Shown piece by piece: positions 17,370 to 26,732 of a stretch of DNA of 64,000 nt. A program made the translations under genes and the position numbers. Every line of letters starts with the position of its first letter. Position 1 is the stretch's first letter. The stretch spans positions 2,170,001 through 2,234,000 of the forward strand of contig NZ_MTCM01000001.1 in assembly GCF_002000245.1 (NCBI RefSeq), written 5' to 3'. The notes beneath the pieces were generated by a model. It saw only the letters and a program-made list of their open reading frames with translations, searched no databases and was not told where the DNA came from. The stretch is from Sphingobacterium sp. CZ-UAM (lineage in GTDB: Bacteria; Bacteroidota; Bacteroidia; Sphingobacteriales; Sphingobacteriaceae).

Positions 17370-18871
17370 TGTATTTCAAGTTCTAAAAATGCCGCTGGAA
17401 GGTAACTAATAATGTCTGAAGGCAATAGGGAATAAACGCCAATCGAAGGTACCGCAATATCAGCAGCCCTTCCGTGAAGGTATACGCCCATAATCAATGC
17501 TTCCCGGGAAGAATAGCCCTGACCAATCAAAGCCGTCAATATCCCGGTCAAGATATCTCCGCTGCCACCCGTAGCCATTCCGACGTTGCCGGTGCTATTG
17601 AAATAAATTACTCCCTCAGGTGTTACCAGCGCACTGTTGGCCCCTTTGATCAAAACGTACAACTGGTATTGTGCTGCAAAAGCCTTCACCTTATCCATCT
17701 TTTCGAAGTCATCCTGCCAAGTCCCCAGTAATCGACTTAATTCCTTAGGATGTGGAGTCAATATACTTTGTTTCGGAACGAACTGCCATAGTTCGGGTTG
17801 TTGCGCCAAGATATTCAATGCGTCAGCATCTAATACCAAGGGGGTATCAAGACCCTGCGCGATAAACACCTTTAAAGCATCAATCGTAGATTGGGCTGTC
17901 CCCATACCAATGCCGATACCGATGGATTGAAAACTATGCACATCGGGAAACTGTGTAATCAAATCGTCGTCGGGATCTGTAAGTACCATCGCTTCTGGGA
18001 TGGCAGTCTGTATACTTGTATAGCCACAGGATGGTATATAGGCAGAAGCTAAACCACAGCCCGAGCGCAAAGCAGCCTTTAAGGCCAATTGCACAGCACC
18101 CATCTTGCCCCTACTCCCACCGACGATCAAACTATGTCCGAAGGTCCCCTTGTGATCAAATTTATTTCGTTTCCGATAGAACGACCTGAGCAAAGCTGAA
18201 TCGACATAGTTAAAAGCAGTATCAACCTGATCAAAAGCCGTTGGGCTCAGCCCAATATCCAATACATGAAATGCTTTGACCCGAAATCTATTCTCAGGCA
18301 TTAACAGGGCCAATTTAGGGGACTGAAACGTATACACCAGATCTGCCTCCACCACTGGTGAGTCATTGGGTGTAGTTTCGTCACTTAGAAGACCTGAAGG
18401 CATATCTATCGCATAGCATGGTCCATCACAATAATTGATGGCTGCAATGAGATTCCGCCAGTCTTCATTCAGCGGGTATTTCAAACCATAGCCAAATAGA
18501 CAATCTAACACAATCGCCCCTCCAGGAATATGAACCTGAGTTTTGGTACTGATTTTTTGGATAAGATGAGCAGGCAAGCGGTTTTGGTTTGCTAAGTTAT
18601 CTGCTGAATAATCCGGCGCATCAATTAAATAGACGCGGACCTCAGCTTGCTGTTGATCCAGGAGCCTGGCCAGTACCAATCCATCACCACCATTATTGCC
18701 TTTACCACAAAAAATACAAAAGGAATGCTGTTCCAATCTTGGATACTGCCGCTTGATTGCTTCAAAAACAGCGGTCGCTGCCCGCTCCATCAAGTCAAGG
18801 CTACTGATCCCTTCATCATGCATCGTTTGTTTATCTACCCAGTTCATCTGGGATGCCGAAAGTATTTTCAT
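17366..18871 (-). CDS. nnr: Bifunctional NAD(P)H-hydrate epimerase / ADP-dependent NAD(P)H-hydrate dehydratase
   Basis: The 501-aa protein joins the two nicotinamide repair activities. The N-terminal YjeF_N domain (about 1-210) has ILSASQMNWVDKQT and FCGKGNNGGDGLVLARLL, and epimerises NAD(P)HX. The C-terminal ribokinase-like domain (about 225-495) has KGTFGHSLIVGGSRGKMGA, TPHPKELSRLLG and the catalytic loop ATGGSGDILTGILTALIGQG, and dehydrates S-NAD(P)HX at the expense of ADP. It is transcribed first, with the GNAT gene coupled behind it. Confidence 0.95.
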   Translation of the reverse strand: MKILSASQMNWVDKQTMHDEGISSLDLMERAATAVFEAIKRQYPRLEQHSFCIFCGKGNNGGDGLVLARLLDQQQAEVRVYLIDAPDYSADNLANQNRLPAHLIQKISTKTQVHIPGGAIVLDCLFGYGLKYPLNEDWRNLIAAINYCDGPCYAIDMPSGLLSDETTPNDSPVVEADLVYTFQSPKLALLMPENRFRVKAFHVLDIGLSPTAFDQVDTAFNYVDSALLRSFYRKRNKFDHKGTFGHSLIVGGSRGKMGAVQLALKAALRSGCGLASAYIPSCGYTSIQTAIPEAMVLTDPDDDLITQFPDVHSFQSIGIGIGMGTAQSTIDALKVFIAQGLDTPLVLDADALNILAQQPELWQFVPKQSILTPHPKELSRLLGTWQDDFEKMDKVKAFAAQYQLYVLIKGANSALVTPEGVIYFNSTGNVGMATGGSGDILTGILTALIGQGYSSREALIMGVYLHGRAADIAVPSIGVYSLLPSDIISYLPAAFLELEIQ

Positions 18872-19080
18872 CCTTATTTTCCTTTTTTAAGCGAATCATG
18901 TCCAGTCTGACGATGAAAACAGATTCTCTGATCTAAATTACTTAGAAAAAGGTGCACCACCAAGATATCGCCGCTATTGGCTTACGGTTAATGTAGGTTT
19001 CCGCAGTTTTTTGACCTGGACACTCTTCCTAATTTTGATTATCTTAGTAAGACCGGTAACACTGACATAAAAATTCTGAT

Positions 19081-19917
19081 ATGACAACAACATACCTGCT
19101 ATTATCCATCCTATCCTTACAAGCTCTTAGCGGCTGCGGGCAGTCTAATTCAGCTGTATTCCAACCGAAATCCAAAGACCTAACTGTGGAGACCGGCAAT
19201 CCTGACGGGAGACAGTTTATTGATCCAAAGGGAATGACTGTCAAATCGAGAATCTTATTGCCTGCAGGTTTTGAAAGGCTCAGCTACACGTCAAAAGATT
19301 TCGGTAGTTTTCTCGAAAACCTTCCCTTACACCCCATTGATCATGAGGTACGTTATTATAACGGAAAAATTAAGCCCCGAAACAACATTTATAATAGCGT
19401 TATAAAACTCGATATCGGCAACCGCGACCTGCACCAATGCGCCGACGCGGTCATGCGATTACGGGCAGATTACCTCTACCAGCAAAAGAGATTTCAGGAT
19501 ATTAGATTCAATTTTCTCTCCGATGGCAAACCACGCACCTATACGGATTATGCCAAAGGAGACTATTCGTATCCAAAATATTGGAAGTATATGGAGTATA
19601 TTTTTGCCTATGCCAACACCGCTTCTTTGCACGATGAGCTTCCTAATGTAAAATCGTCCACAACTGTCAAAATCGGAGACACTTTCGTACAGAAAGGCTC
19701 CCCTATTGGCCACGCTGTTATCGTCGTTGATCTTGCAAAAAATAAGGAAGGCAAAACAATTGTACTACTCGCCCAAAGTTATATGCCTGCGCAGGAAATA
19801 CAGCTATTAAACAATTGGAACAATGCAGCGTTAAGCCCTTGGTACGATATTGACAAAGATGTAATCAATACCCCGGAATGGACTTTTTATGCCCGTAACC
19901 TAAAAACCTGGAAATAG
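19081..19917 (+). CDS. DUF4846 lipoprotein
   Basis: The 278-aa protein starts MTTTYLLLSILSLQALSGCG, a signal peptide with a lipobox LSGC, so it is probably lipid-anchored. The rest matches the DUF4846 pattern: GFERLSYTSKDFGSFLENLPL, LHQCADAVMRLRADYLY, and the C-terminal GHAVIVVDLA...AQSYMPAQEIQLLNN...PWYDID. The central GHAVIVVD and AQSYMPAQ blocks resemble a papain-like or NlpC-like core, but this is speculative; DUF4846 has no established function. It stands alone between divergent and unrelated genes. Confidence 0.8.
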   Translation: MTTTYLLLSILSLQALSGCGQSNSAVFQPKSKDLTVETGNPDGRQFIDPKGMTVKSRILLPAGFERLSYTSKDFGSFLENLPLHPIDHEVRYYNGKIKPRNNIYNSVIKLDIGNRDLHQCADAVMRLRADYLYQQKRFQDIRFNFLSDGKPRTYTDYAKGDYSYPKYWKYMEYIFAYANTASLHDELPNVKSSTTVKIGDTFVQKGSPIGHAVIVVDLAKNKEGKTIVLLAQSYMPAQEIQLLNNWNNAALSPWYDIDKDVINTPEWTFYARNLKTWK

Positions 19918-19992
19918 TGACATCATCCTGAATATTCTTTCCGCAATTCTTAAACAATAAAATCCAAGTAACGGTCAACATGAGCTTGCAGC

Positions 19993-20030
19993 AAATTAAA
20001 TAAAAGATATTTTTGTCTTTTATTTAATTT
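19993..20030. promoter_or_regulatory. Perfect 15-bp inverted repeat over the hmp promoter, candidate Rrf2/NsrR-type operator
   Basis: AAATTAAATAAAAGA (19993-20007) and TCTTTTATTTAATTT (20016-20030) are exact reverse complements around an 8-base spacer. The right arm ends 3 bases before the hmp -7 element, so a bound protein would block the promoter. The neighbouring gene encodes an Rrf2 regulator with three cysteines. The operator assignment is inference from position and symmetry. Confidence 0.6.
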
Positions 20031-20033
20031 TAC

Positions 20034-20041
20034 TATTTTTG
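20034..20041 (+). promoter_or_regulatory. -7 promoter element of hmp
   Basis: TATTTTTG matches TAnnTTTG. It predicts a transcript start near 20047 and a leader of about 120 bases that includes a small hairpin ACCTCTAAAAGAGGT near 20088. Confidence 0.55.
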
Positions 20042-20131
20042 CTTACGATAGTCATTTGCAAATGTACCCTATCAAGGAGTAGTAACAACCTCTAAAAGAG
20101 GTAAAATCACATTCATTCCTTTTTTTTAATA

Positions 20132-20147
20132 AAATAAAAGACAAAAA
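20132..20147 (-). promoter_or_regulatory. Second copy of the operator half-site in the hmp leader
   Basis: AAATAAAAGACAAAAA on the plus strand is the exact reverse complement of 20010-20025 inside the inverted repeat. A second, weaker binding site within the leader is possible. Confidence 0.4.
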
Positions 20148-20166
20148 GGTATTTAAATATTTTATT

Positions 20167-21369
20167 ATGATTACCGAAACACAGAAAGATCTAATCAAAG
20201 GCACTATACCCGTTTTGAAGGAGCACGGTGTTGCGCTAACCAGTCATTTCTACAAACGCATGTTTACGCACAACCCTGAGCTCAAGCATATATTTAATAT
20301 GGGGAATCAGCAAAACGCGAAACAGCAAACGGCATTGGCTACCGCTGTATTGGCTTATGCAGAGCATATTGACAATCCCAGTGTACTACTATCCGCCGTC
20401 AAACACATCGGACAAAAACACACTAGTCTCCATATTCGTCCTGAACATTATCAGATTGTTGGCAAGCACCTATTAGCTTCTATCCAGGAAGTATTGGGCG
20501 ACGCTGCTACAGACGAGCTCATCGAAGCTTGGAAAGTTGCCTACTTTCAATTGGCCGACCTGATGATCGGTATCGAAAAAGAAATGTACAACCAAATGGT
20601 CCAAAACGAAGGTGGCTGGACAGGCTGGAAACCTTTTAACATCGTTAAAATCGTTTCGGAGACCGAAGAAATCCAGTCAATTTACTTAGCACCAACTGAT
20701 GGTGGTCAACTTCCAAAACATACTGCCGGCCAATATGTAAGTGTACGTGTGTTTCTACCTGAGCTTCACCTTTACCAGCCGCGGCAATACAGCCTATCCG
20801 ACGCCAGTAATGGTGAGTACCTTCGTATTTCTGTAAAAAAAGAAACTATCACGGGAAAACCGGAAGGAATGGTCAGCAACTACTTGCATCAATACTTTCA
20901 GGAGGGAAAACAGCTGGAATTGACAGCGCCTACTGGCTCCTTTAACCTGATCGAGAATGAGCATCCGCATGTCTTTATCAGTGGCGGAGTCGGTCAGACT
21001 CCGTTGATGGCCATGCTGGAACAACTTATCAAGACAAAAGGACAAAATACAGTAACATGGATTCACGGCTGTAGAAATAGCGATTTACACGCATTTAAAG
21101 ATAGACTCAGGGCACTTGAGGCACAACATGATCATATCAGATGCTTCTCGTTTTACGATGAAGTCCAGGAAGGCAACAGCGACGATCTCCCAGGCTGGGT
21201 AGATCTGACCAAAATCGATCCGGATTATCTGCCTCAAAAAGCCAATTACTACATATGCGGCCCTTCAGGTTTTATAGAAAAACACTTTCAGTATCTGAGT
21301 GGCCGAGGCATCCAGACCGAGCATATTCATTTTGAAGAGTTTGGACCAGCTTCCCTACAGCTCAATTAG
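20167..21369 (+). CDS. hmp: Flavohaemoglobin, nitric oxide dioxygenase
   Basis: The 400-aa protein has the Hmp architecture. The globin domain (about 1-138) opens TETQKDLIKGTIPVLKEHG and contains the proximal histidine in LSAVKHIGQKHTSL. The FAD-binding barrel carries RQYSLSDA (about 206) and the NAD domain has GGVGQTPLMAMLEQL and YYICGPSGFI. Hmp oxidises NO to nitrate with O2 and NADH, protecting the cell from nitrosative stress. A perfect inverted repeat covers the promoter, and an Rrf2-type regulator follows on the same strand. Confidence 0.96.
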   Translation: MITETQKDLIKGTIPVLKEHGVALTSHFYKRMFTHNPELKHIFNMGNQQNAKQQTALATAVLAYAEHIDNPSVLLSAVKHIGQKHTSLHIRPEHYQIVGKHLLASIQEVLGDAATDELIEAWKVAYFQLADLMIGIEKEMYNQMVQNEGGWTGWKPFNIVKIVSETEEIQSIYLAPTDGGQLPKHTAGQYVSVRVFLPELHLYQPRQYSLSDASNGEYLRISVKKETITGKPEGMVSNYLHQYFQEGKQLELTAPTGSFNLIENEHPHVFISGGVGQTPLMAMLEQLIKTKGQNTVTWIHGCRNSDLHAFKDRLRALEAQHDHIRCFSFYDEVQEGNSDDLPGWVDLTKIDPDYLPQKANYYICGPSGFIEKHFQYLSGRGIQTEHIHFEEFGPASLQLN

Positions 21370-21429
21370 CCAACTGGGATAGGCATCCGTAAATTTTCCA
21401 TGGTTTGCGGATGACTATTCTTGTTTTTG

Positions 21430-21437
21430 TACCTTTG
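21430..21437 (+). promoter_or_regulatory. -7 promoter element of the Rrf2 gene
   Basis: TACCTTTG matches TAnnTTTG. It overlaps the alternative GTG start at 21437, which argues that translation begins at the ATG at 21458. Confidence 0.6.
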
Positions 21438-21457
21438 TGGAAAAGCAAGAAAAGATT

Positions 21458-21922
21458 ATGGGTATTTTTTCCAAAACATGTGAATATGGTCTCCGGGCAG
21501 TTTTTTTCATCGCACAGAGTTCGCAAGAAAACAAACGTGTCGGCATAAAAGAAATTGCCGAAAATATCCACTCGCCTGAAGCCTTCCTCGGCAAAATCTT
21601 GCAAAATTTAAGCCGTGCAGGTATTATTCGTTCCATGAAAGGACCCGGTGGTGGATTCTATCTGGATGCATCCGATATGCATACACCCTTATCAGATGTG
21701 GTTAAAGCAATAGATGGGGAGAACCTTTTTGTGGGCTGTGGGATGGGCTTGGAGTTCTGCTCAGAACAGTATCCCTGTCCGCTACATCATGAGTTTAAAA
21801 GTATTCGCAATAGCCTATCAGAGATGCTTCAAAAAACGACTGTCGGACAATTCAATGATGACCTCATAAAAGGAAAAATCCTGCTGACAAAATCCAAAAT
21901 CACGCCAGATCAGCACAACTAA
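21458..21922 (+). CDS. Rrf2-family transcriptional regulator (NsrR/IscR-like)
   Basis: From the ATG at 21458 the protein is 154 aa. MGIFSKTCEYGLRAVFFIAQ is the typical Rrf2 start, and KEIAENIHSPEAFLGKILQNLSRAGIIRSMKGPGGGF is the winged helix-turn-helix. Three cysteines (C94, C101, C107 in GCGMGLEFCSEQYPC) have the spacing expected for an Fe-S cluster ligand set like that of NsrR or IscR. Together with hmp directly upstream, this suggests an NO- or redox-sensing repressor of hmp. It could instead control Fe-S genes elsewhere. The upstream GTG at 21437 is rejected because it coincides with the promoter. Confidence 0.88.
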   Translation: MGIFSKTCEYGLRAVFFIAQSSQENKRVGIKEIAENIHSPEAFLGKILQNLSRAGIIRSMKGPGGGFYLDASDMHTPLSDVVKAIDGENLFVGCGMGLEFCSEQYPCPLHHEFKSIRNSLSEMLQKTTVGQFNDDLIKGKILLTKSKITPDQHN

Positions 21923-22748
<826 letters not shown>

Positions 22749-22787
22749 CAGACGAAACAACTTCCAAAACTTCCAAACGAAGGGACT

Positions 22788-23195
22788 AAACGATCATCCG
22801 CAGCTCGCCCCAGCCTGCATCACAGCTACCCTTTATTTAACCGCATTTTTAAGCGATACAAAACATTTACGGACAAAAGAGCAGCAAGACATAGCTTAAA
22901 CAAAATAATGTCTTAAAAGCCATAGAAAGCGGATAGAAACCGATCAGCTTGCACAGCGCAAACGATCATCAACCGTTACCCGCCAGCTTGCGTTACCTCC
23001 ACCCTTACGCTAAGCACATTATTAAACGGCACAAGCCCTTTGCAGACAGCAAAGGCGCAAGAATATAGCTCAAACCAAAAGGTCCTTAAAAGCCATAAAA
23101 AATAGATCCACGCCAAAACAGCTTGTCCAGCGCAAACGATATTTTATAAGCGCTACAAGCGCTTCATGTGTAATACCAGCAGATTTACCACATAG
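22788..23195 (+). repeat. Decayed tandem repeat, units of about 172-174 bp
   Basis: Three units start with AAACGAT at 22788, 22960 and 23134. The first two (172 and 174 bases) align over their whole length, by eye at roughly two thirds identity, sharing AAACGATCATC at the start, CTTAAAAGCCATA inside and CAGCTTGnnCAGCGC at the end. The third is shortened by about 55 bases after AAACGAT and fades out after about 23195. In one frame the units read related peptides (IFKRYKTF, IIKRHKPF, FYKRYKRF), though this may simply mirror DNA similarity. Confidence 0.75.
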
Positions 23196-23364
23196 AAAAA
23201 CAATCAGGAAATAATTAAAAAAGACAAAACAAATTATTCTTCAGCATAATAACAGCATCTAAATAAACAGAAAAATCACATCCATAAAACACAATTCAAA
23301 TCATAAAGACCAGACAACACAGAATTTTAAAAAACAGATTCAAGCAAAAAGTCTCGCTTCTTTT

Positions 23365-23372
23365 TATCTTTG
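23365..23372 (+). promoter_or_regulatory. -7-like promoter element upstream of the membrane protein gene
   Basis: TATCTTTG matches TAnnTTTG. It lies 21 bases before the ATG of the 38-codon frame at 23394 and 118 bases before the membrane protein gene. Confidence 0.5.
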
Positions 23373-23393
23373 CCTTACAATGTAATTCATTAT

Positions 23394-23510
23394 ATGCATA
23401 ATTATTCGCCTGAAGACAGCTTATTTCTGCAGATCGAGATCAATTATCTCTCATCTACTTTGCTACATCCAGACACTATTCATTTATTATATGGAAAGCT
23501 ATTCATCTGA
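23394..23510 (+). pseudogene. Truncated duplicate of the 5' end of the downstream membrane protein gene
   Basis: A 38-codon frame begins MHNYSPEDSLFLQIEI and resembles the start of the next protein, MESYSSDHSSFLQTEI, at 9 of 16 positions with no gaps, and the DNA is similar too. Similarity stops after about 16 residues and the frame runs out of phase into the downstream gene. It looks like the remnant of a tandem paralogue, or a short leader peptide. Confidence 0.45.
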
Positions 23511-24111
23511 TCACAGTTCTTTTTTACAAACCGAGATACGAAAAATCAAGAAAATCCGCAATGCAGGTATCGGACTATTTATAGCAATGTTTCTTCTTTG
23601 CTATGGCTTTTTCTTCTATGTTTTCTTGGATAAGTGGGCAGTTACCTCAGATAAACTGACATTTTTTTACAGGTCACTCCCGCTATTGAGTACATTGTTC
23701 GTCTATTTCGGCGTATTATTCGGCGCGCTCAACTGGGTCGTTTACGCCAAAAATCAGAAATTTATTATTATCCTACGGGGTCTCAATACTCGCGATCTTG
23801 ATATTTATCAGCGATACACCAGAAGACTTGTCCGTATCTATGCAAGCATCGCCCCTTATCTTTTCCGTGAGCATGAACTTATATTCTTTCCTTTTTGGGG
23901 AAGTAAAAAGATTCCGATCAGTCAGATTCACCGCATAGAGACCAGGATTATACGGAATCATCGGGGCCCAGATAGTTTCCGTATCTACTTTTACAATGAA
24001 TTCTCCAAGATTCATCAGGTGACAATGAACCAGAGAGGTGCATTCGATTTCCTGCAGGAACAGCTTTTAGAACAAAACCCGGACCTCAGCATCATTTCGA
24101 AAAACCATTAA
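23491..24111 (+). CDS. Two-helix membrane protein with a cytoplasmic PH-like tail, function unknown
   Basis: The 206-aa protein has a charged N terminus (EIRKIKKIRN), two transmembrane segments (GIGLFIAMFLLCYGFFFYVFL, about 27-47, and LSTLFVYFGVLFGALNWVVYA, about 68-90), and a C-terminal soluble part with alternating strands (HELIFFPFWGSKKIPISQIHRIETRIIR, then FRIYFYNEFSKIHQVTMN) that resembles bacterial PH-type domains. I do not recognise the family by name. A partial copy of its start lies just upstream. Confidence 0.7.
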   Translation: MESYSSDHSSFLQTEIRKIKKIRNAGIGLFIAMFLLCYGFFFYVFLDKWAVTSDKLTFFYRSLPLLSTLFVYFGVLFGALNWVVYAKNQKFIIILRGLNTRDLDIYQRYTRRLVRIYASIAPYLFREHELIFFPFWGSKKIPISQIHRIETRIIRNHRGPDSFRIYFYNEFSKIHQVTMNQRGAFDFLQEQLLEQNPDLSIISKNH

Positions 24112-24153
24112 GCCCCTTATACACAGTCTGCCTGTAAAAAGCAATCCTCCACC

Positions 24154-24633
24154 CTACCCTTCGAGATAGCGGTTATAATCTCCTGACTCGGCAACCAGCT
24201 TGATGATATGATTGCGTTCTTCGAGAAACCGTCTCATATAACCTGCCAGGAAAGACCATTCGGCAAACCGCCCCAAAAGCCCTAGGGGTGCCCTAAAATT
24301 AAATACATCCCGCATCAGCACCGTACCATCGGCCTGCTCTTCGAAAAGATGCTGATGATCCATCGACCGAAATGCCCCCTGTATCATTTTGTCTTCAAAA
24401 AAATAGGGTTTTTCCATTTTTGTGATCCGCACCGTCAAGGTTTGATATACACCCAGATGTCTTGCCCGCCACTGAACGGTCTGTCCGGCTTCGATCAGCC
24501 CACTGGTCACACCTGCTATCGCTTTCTCGTTTGTCTTACCAGTCGAATACATGTGCAGATCTATACTGCGGGCAAGGTCAAAAACAATCGCTATAGGCGC
24601 GTTTACAATGGTATCTAAGATAAGTGTTGGCAT
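24154..24633 (-). CDS. SRPBCC-fold ligand-binding protein
   Basis: The 159-aa protein has the START/Bet v1-like SRPBCC pattern: an N-terminal strand TLILDTIVNAPIAIVFDLARSIDLHMYST, internal WRARHLGVYQTLTVRITKMEKPYFFEDKMIQGAF with MDHQHLFE, and a C-terminal helix GYMRRFLEERNHIIKLVAES. This fold forms a hydrophobic cavity; related proteins are often annotated as cell-division inhibitor-like or cyclase/dehydrase, without proof. It is monocistronic, with no clear partner. Confidence 0.8.
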   Translation of the reverse strand: MPTLILDTIVNAPIAIVFDLARSIDLHMYSTGKTNEKAIAGVTSGLIEAGQTVQWRARHLGVYQTLTVRITKMEKPYFFEDKMIQGAFRSMDHQHLFEEQADGTVLMRDVFNFRAPLGLLGRFAEWSFLAGYMRRFLEERNHIIKLVAESGDYNRYLEG

Positions 24634-24750
24634 AAAATCTTACTATCGGTGAATTCGGAACAAATTTCGTAAAAAACACGAATTTCTTAGGAAAGCGGCC
24701 AACAATTATCTAATTTAACCCTCCAATCTAATATCAAGAACAAGAAGGCT

Positions 24751-25260
24751 ATGATCACATTGCTTCCATTTGAAGAAGCTGACTTTGACCGCTTCAAATC
24801 CTGGATCAGATCTCCAGAAGAACTCCTGCAGTTTGCAGGTCCATATTTTTCATTTCCAGTGACTGATGAACAATTAAAAAAGTATATTGACGATCCCAGA
24901 CGCCGTCCCTATAAAATTGTCAGTACAGAAACGCACAACGTTATCGGACATTGTGAATTGAACTTTGAAAGAAGTATACCACGATTATCCCGCATATTGA
25001 TTGCTGACAATACGGAAAGAAATAAGGGCTATGGTAAGAAAACCATTAATGCGATGCTGAAACTCCTTTTTATCGATGATATATACGATAAAGCAGACCT
25101 AAATGTGTTCGAATGGAACAGCAGTGCAATAAAATGCTATGAAGGCGTGGGATTTGAAATCAACGAAAGTATCACCACCGAAACTCCCATTGGAAATGGA
25201 ATCTGGAAAGGTCTAAATATGCAGATTACAAAATCGGACTGGCTAGCCAAAACACAATGA
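24751..25260 (+). CDS. GNAT-family N-acetyltransferase (RimJ/RimL-like)
   Basis: The 169-aa protein starts MITLLPFEEADFDRFKSWI as RimJ/RimL-type acetyltransferases do, has the strand VIGHCELNFE, motif A around LIADNTERNKGYGKKTINAML (RNKGYGKK) and the C-terminal NVFEWNSSAIKCYEGVGFEI block, all standard for the family. The acceptor is unknown. Its TGA overlaps the start of the phosphoesterase gene (ATGA), indicating translational coupling. Confidence 0.88.
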   Translation: MITLLPFEEADFDRFKSWIRSPEELLQFAGPYFSFPVTDEQLKKYIDDPRRRPYKIVSTETHNVIGHCELNFERSIPRLSRILIADNTERNKGYGKKTINAMLKLLFIDDIYDKADLNVFEWNSSAIKCYEGVGFEINESITTETPIGNGIWKGLNMQITKSDWLAKTQ

Positions 25261-26102
25261 AAAAGAAACGTTTTTTTAAGAAAGCCTTTATTACCCTGAC
25301 CTTGATCGCTGCACTGCTTGGTTATTATGCCTGGCAGATCGAACCACATTGGGTCAGATTCGACCAGTTAAAACTCCCGATAAAAAACCTCCCCGAAAAA
25401 CTTGAAGGGAAAACGCTGGTTCAGATTTCGGATATCCATATCGGCGACTATGTTGATAAAGACTTTATCATAAACAACTTCGCAAAAGTAGGAGTTATGC
25501 ATGCGGACATTATTGTTTACACAGGCGATTTTGTCCGGTTAGTAGATAATGCCTTGCCACTGGACGATCTTGATGCAGTCTTGCGATTAGCTCCAAGAGG
25601 AAAGTTACAGACATTGGCCATACTGGGGAATCATGACTACGGACGGGCTTTTAAGGATGGTGCCGCAGCTGACTCGATCACTGCATTATTAACAAAGTAT
25701 TGTATTACCGTTTTAAGAAACGAAAGTCTGCAGATAAATGGTCTCCATATCTATGGCATGGACGACTATTGGGGGACAAACTTTGACCCCATCAAAACGA
25801 TGCAGAATTATAGCCCCAAGCAAGCAAGTCTTGTCCTCTGTCACAACCCCGATGTTGCGGATCTGGATGTATGGAACGGCTATGAGGGGTGGATTTTATC
25901 CGGACATACACATGCTGGACAAGTTCGGCTCCCATTCTGGGGCTCCCCTATTATCCCCGTCTCGAATAAAAACTATGATCAGGGCATTAAGAAAGTTTCC
26001 GGAAACCGAACGCTCTATATCAACAGGGGCCTTGGTCATAGTATCCCCATCCGCTTTAATGCACGCCCCGAAATAGCCATTTTCACCTTAACAAAGGGCT
26101 AA
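25257..26102 (+). CDS. Membrane-anchored calcineurin-like metallophosphoesterase
   Basis: The 281-aa protein has one N-terminal membrane segment (KAFITLTLIAALLGYYAW) and a metallophosphoesterase domain with the full motif series: SDIHIGD (DxH), YTGDFVR (GDx2), LGNHDYG (GNHD), LCHNPD and SGHTHAGQVRLP (GHTH). Residues binding two metals are all present. This is the YkuE-like branch, whose substrates may include lipid phosphates; the substrate is not determinable here. It is coupled to the GNAT gene by a four-base overlap. Confidence 0.9.
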   Translation: MKKKRFFKKAFITLTLIAALLGYYAWQIEPHWVRFDQLKLPIKNLPEKLEGKTLVQISDIHIGDYVDKDFIINNFAKVGVMHADIIVYTGDFVRLVDNALPLDDLDAVLRLAPRGKLQTLAILGNHDYGRAFKDGAAADSITALLTKYCITVLRNESLQINGLHIYGMDDYWGTNFDPIKTMQNYSPKQASLVLCHNPDVADLDVWNGYEGWILSGHTHAGQVRLPFWGSPIIPVSNKNYDQGIKKVSGNRTLYINRGLGHSIPIRFNARPEIAIFTLTKG

Positions 26103-26150
26103 GATCAGGGATACGGCCTAGTTTAACGCTTTCATAGACACAATATGGAA

Positions 26151-26732
26151 TTAAATCAGGTATGGATAAAAAGCCACTTCTACCGTTTGTTTATAGTCTT
26201 CGAATGCATCTGATTCAAACCGGCCACCCAATACAGCAAAACTTGATGACCAGAAATCAGATATAATAAAAATCTGACGTACAAAGCCCTTCAGAATCGT
26301 TATTGGCACATCCTGCCTAAACATCCCCAGCTTGGAGTAATATCCAAAGAGGGAAATAAACTGTTCCTCGCGTTGCGCAACAAGAGTCCGGTAGGCATCC
26401 CCAATAGCAGGTATCCAAGTACAGATCTCGACAAAATTGACAAAAATAAACTTATATTTATTGATTAACTGATAAGATCCCTTGGTAAATTCCAGCAATA
26501 AATCCTGAAATGTCACATCTTTCTTTTGAAACAAAACCATCATTTGGTCATAGTCGTTCCTGAGCTGCTCAAAGACAGTAAAGATAATATCTTCTGTATG
26601 TTTGAAGTGATAATGTAGATTTCCCGCACTAATACCCATTTCCTGCGCAATCTGCCGTGTGGTAACCGTACGTATCCCTTCTTGATTATATAAACTTAAT
26701 GCTGTATCAATAATTTTTTCTTTCGTATTCAT
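26151..26732 (-). CDS. TetR/AcrR-family transcriptional regulator
   Basis: The 193-aa protein begins MNTKEKIIDTALSLYNQEGIRTVTTRQIAQEMGISAGNLHYHFKHTEDI, a canonical TetR helix-turn-helix (recognition helix around SAGNLHYHF). The C-terminal ligand-binding half is lineage-typical and gives no effector. The start codon lies inside a 60-bp perfect palindrome shared with the divergent small membrane protein gene, so autoregulation and control of the divergent genes are expected. Confidence 0.9.
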   Translation of the reverse strand: MNTKEKIIDTALSLYNQEGIRTVTTRQIAQEMGISAGNLHYHFKHTEDIIFTVFEQLRNDYDQMMVLFQKKDVTFQDLLLEFTKGSYQLINKYKFIFVNFVEICTWIPAIGDAYRTLVAQREEQFISLFGYYSKLGMFRQDVPITILKGFVRQIFIISDFWSSSFAVLGGRFESDAFEDYKQTVEVAFYPYLI

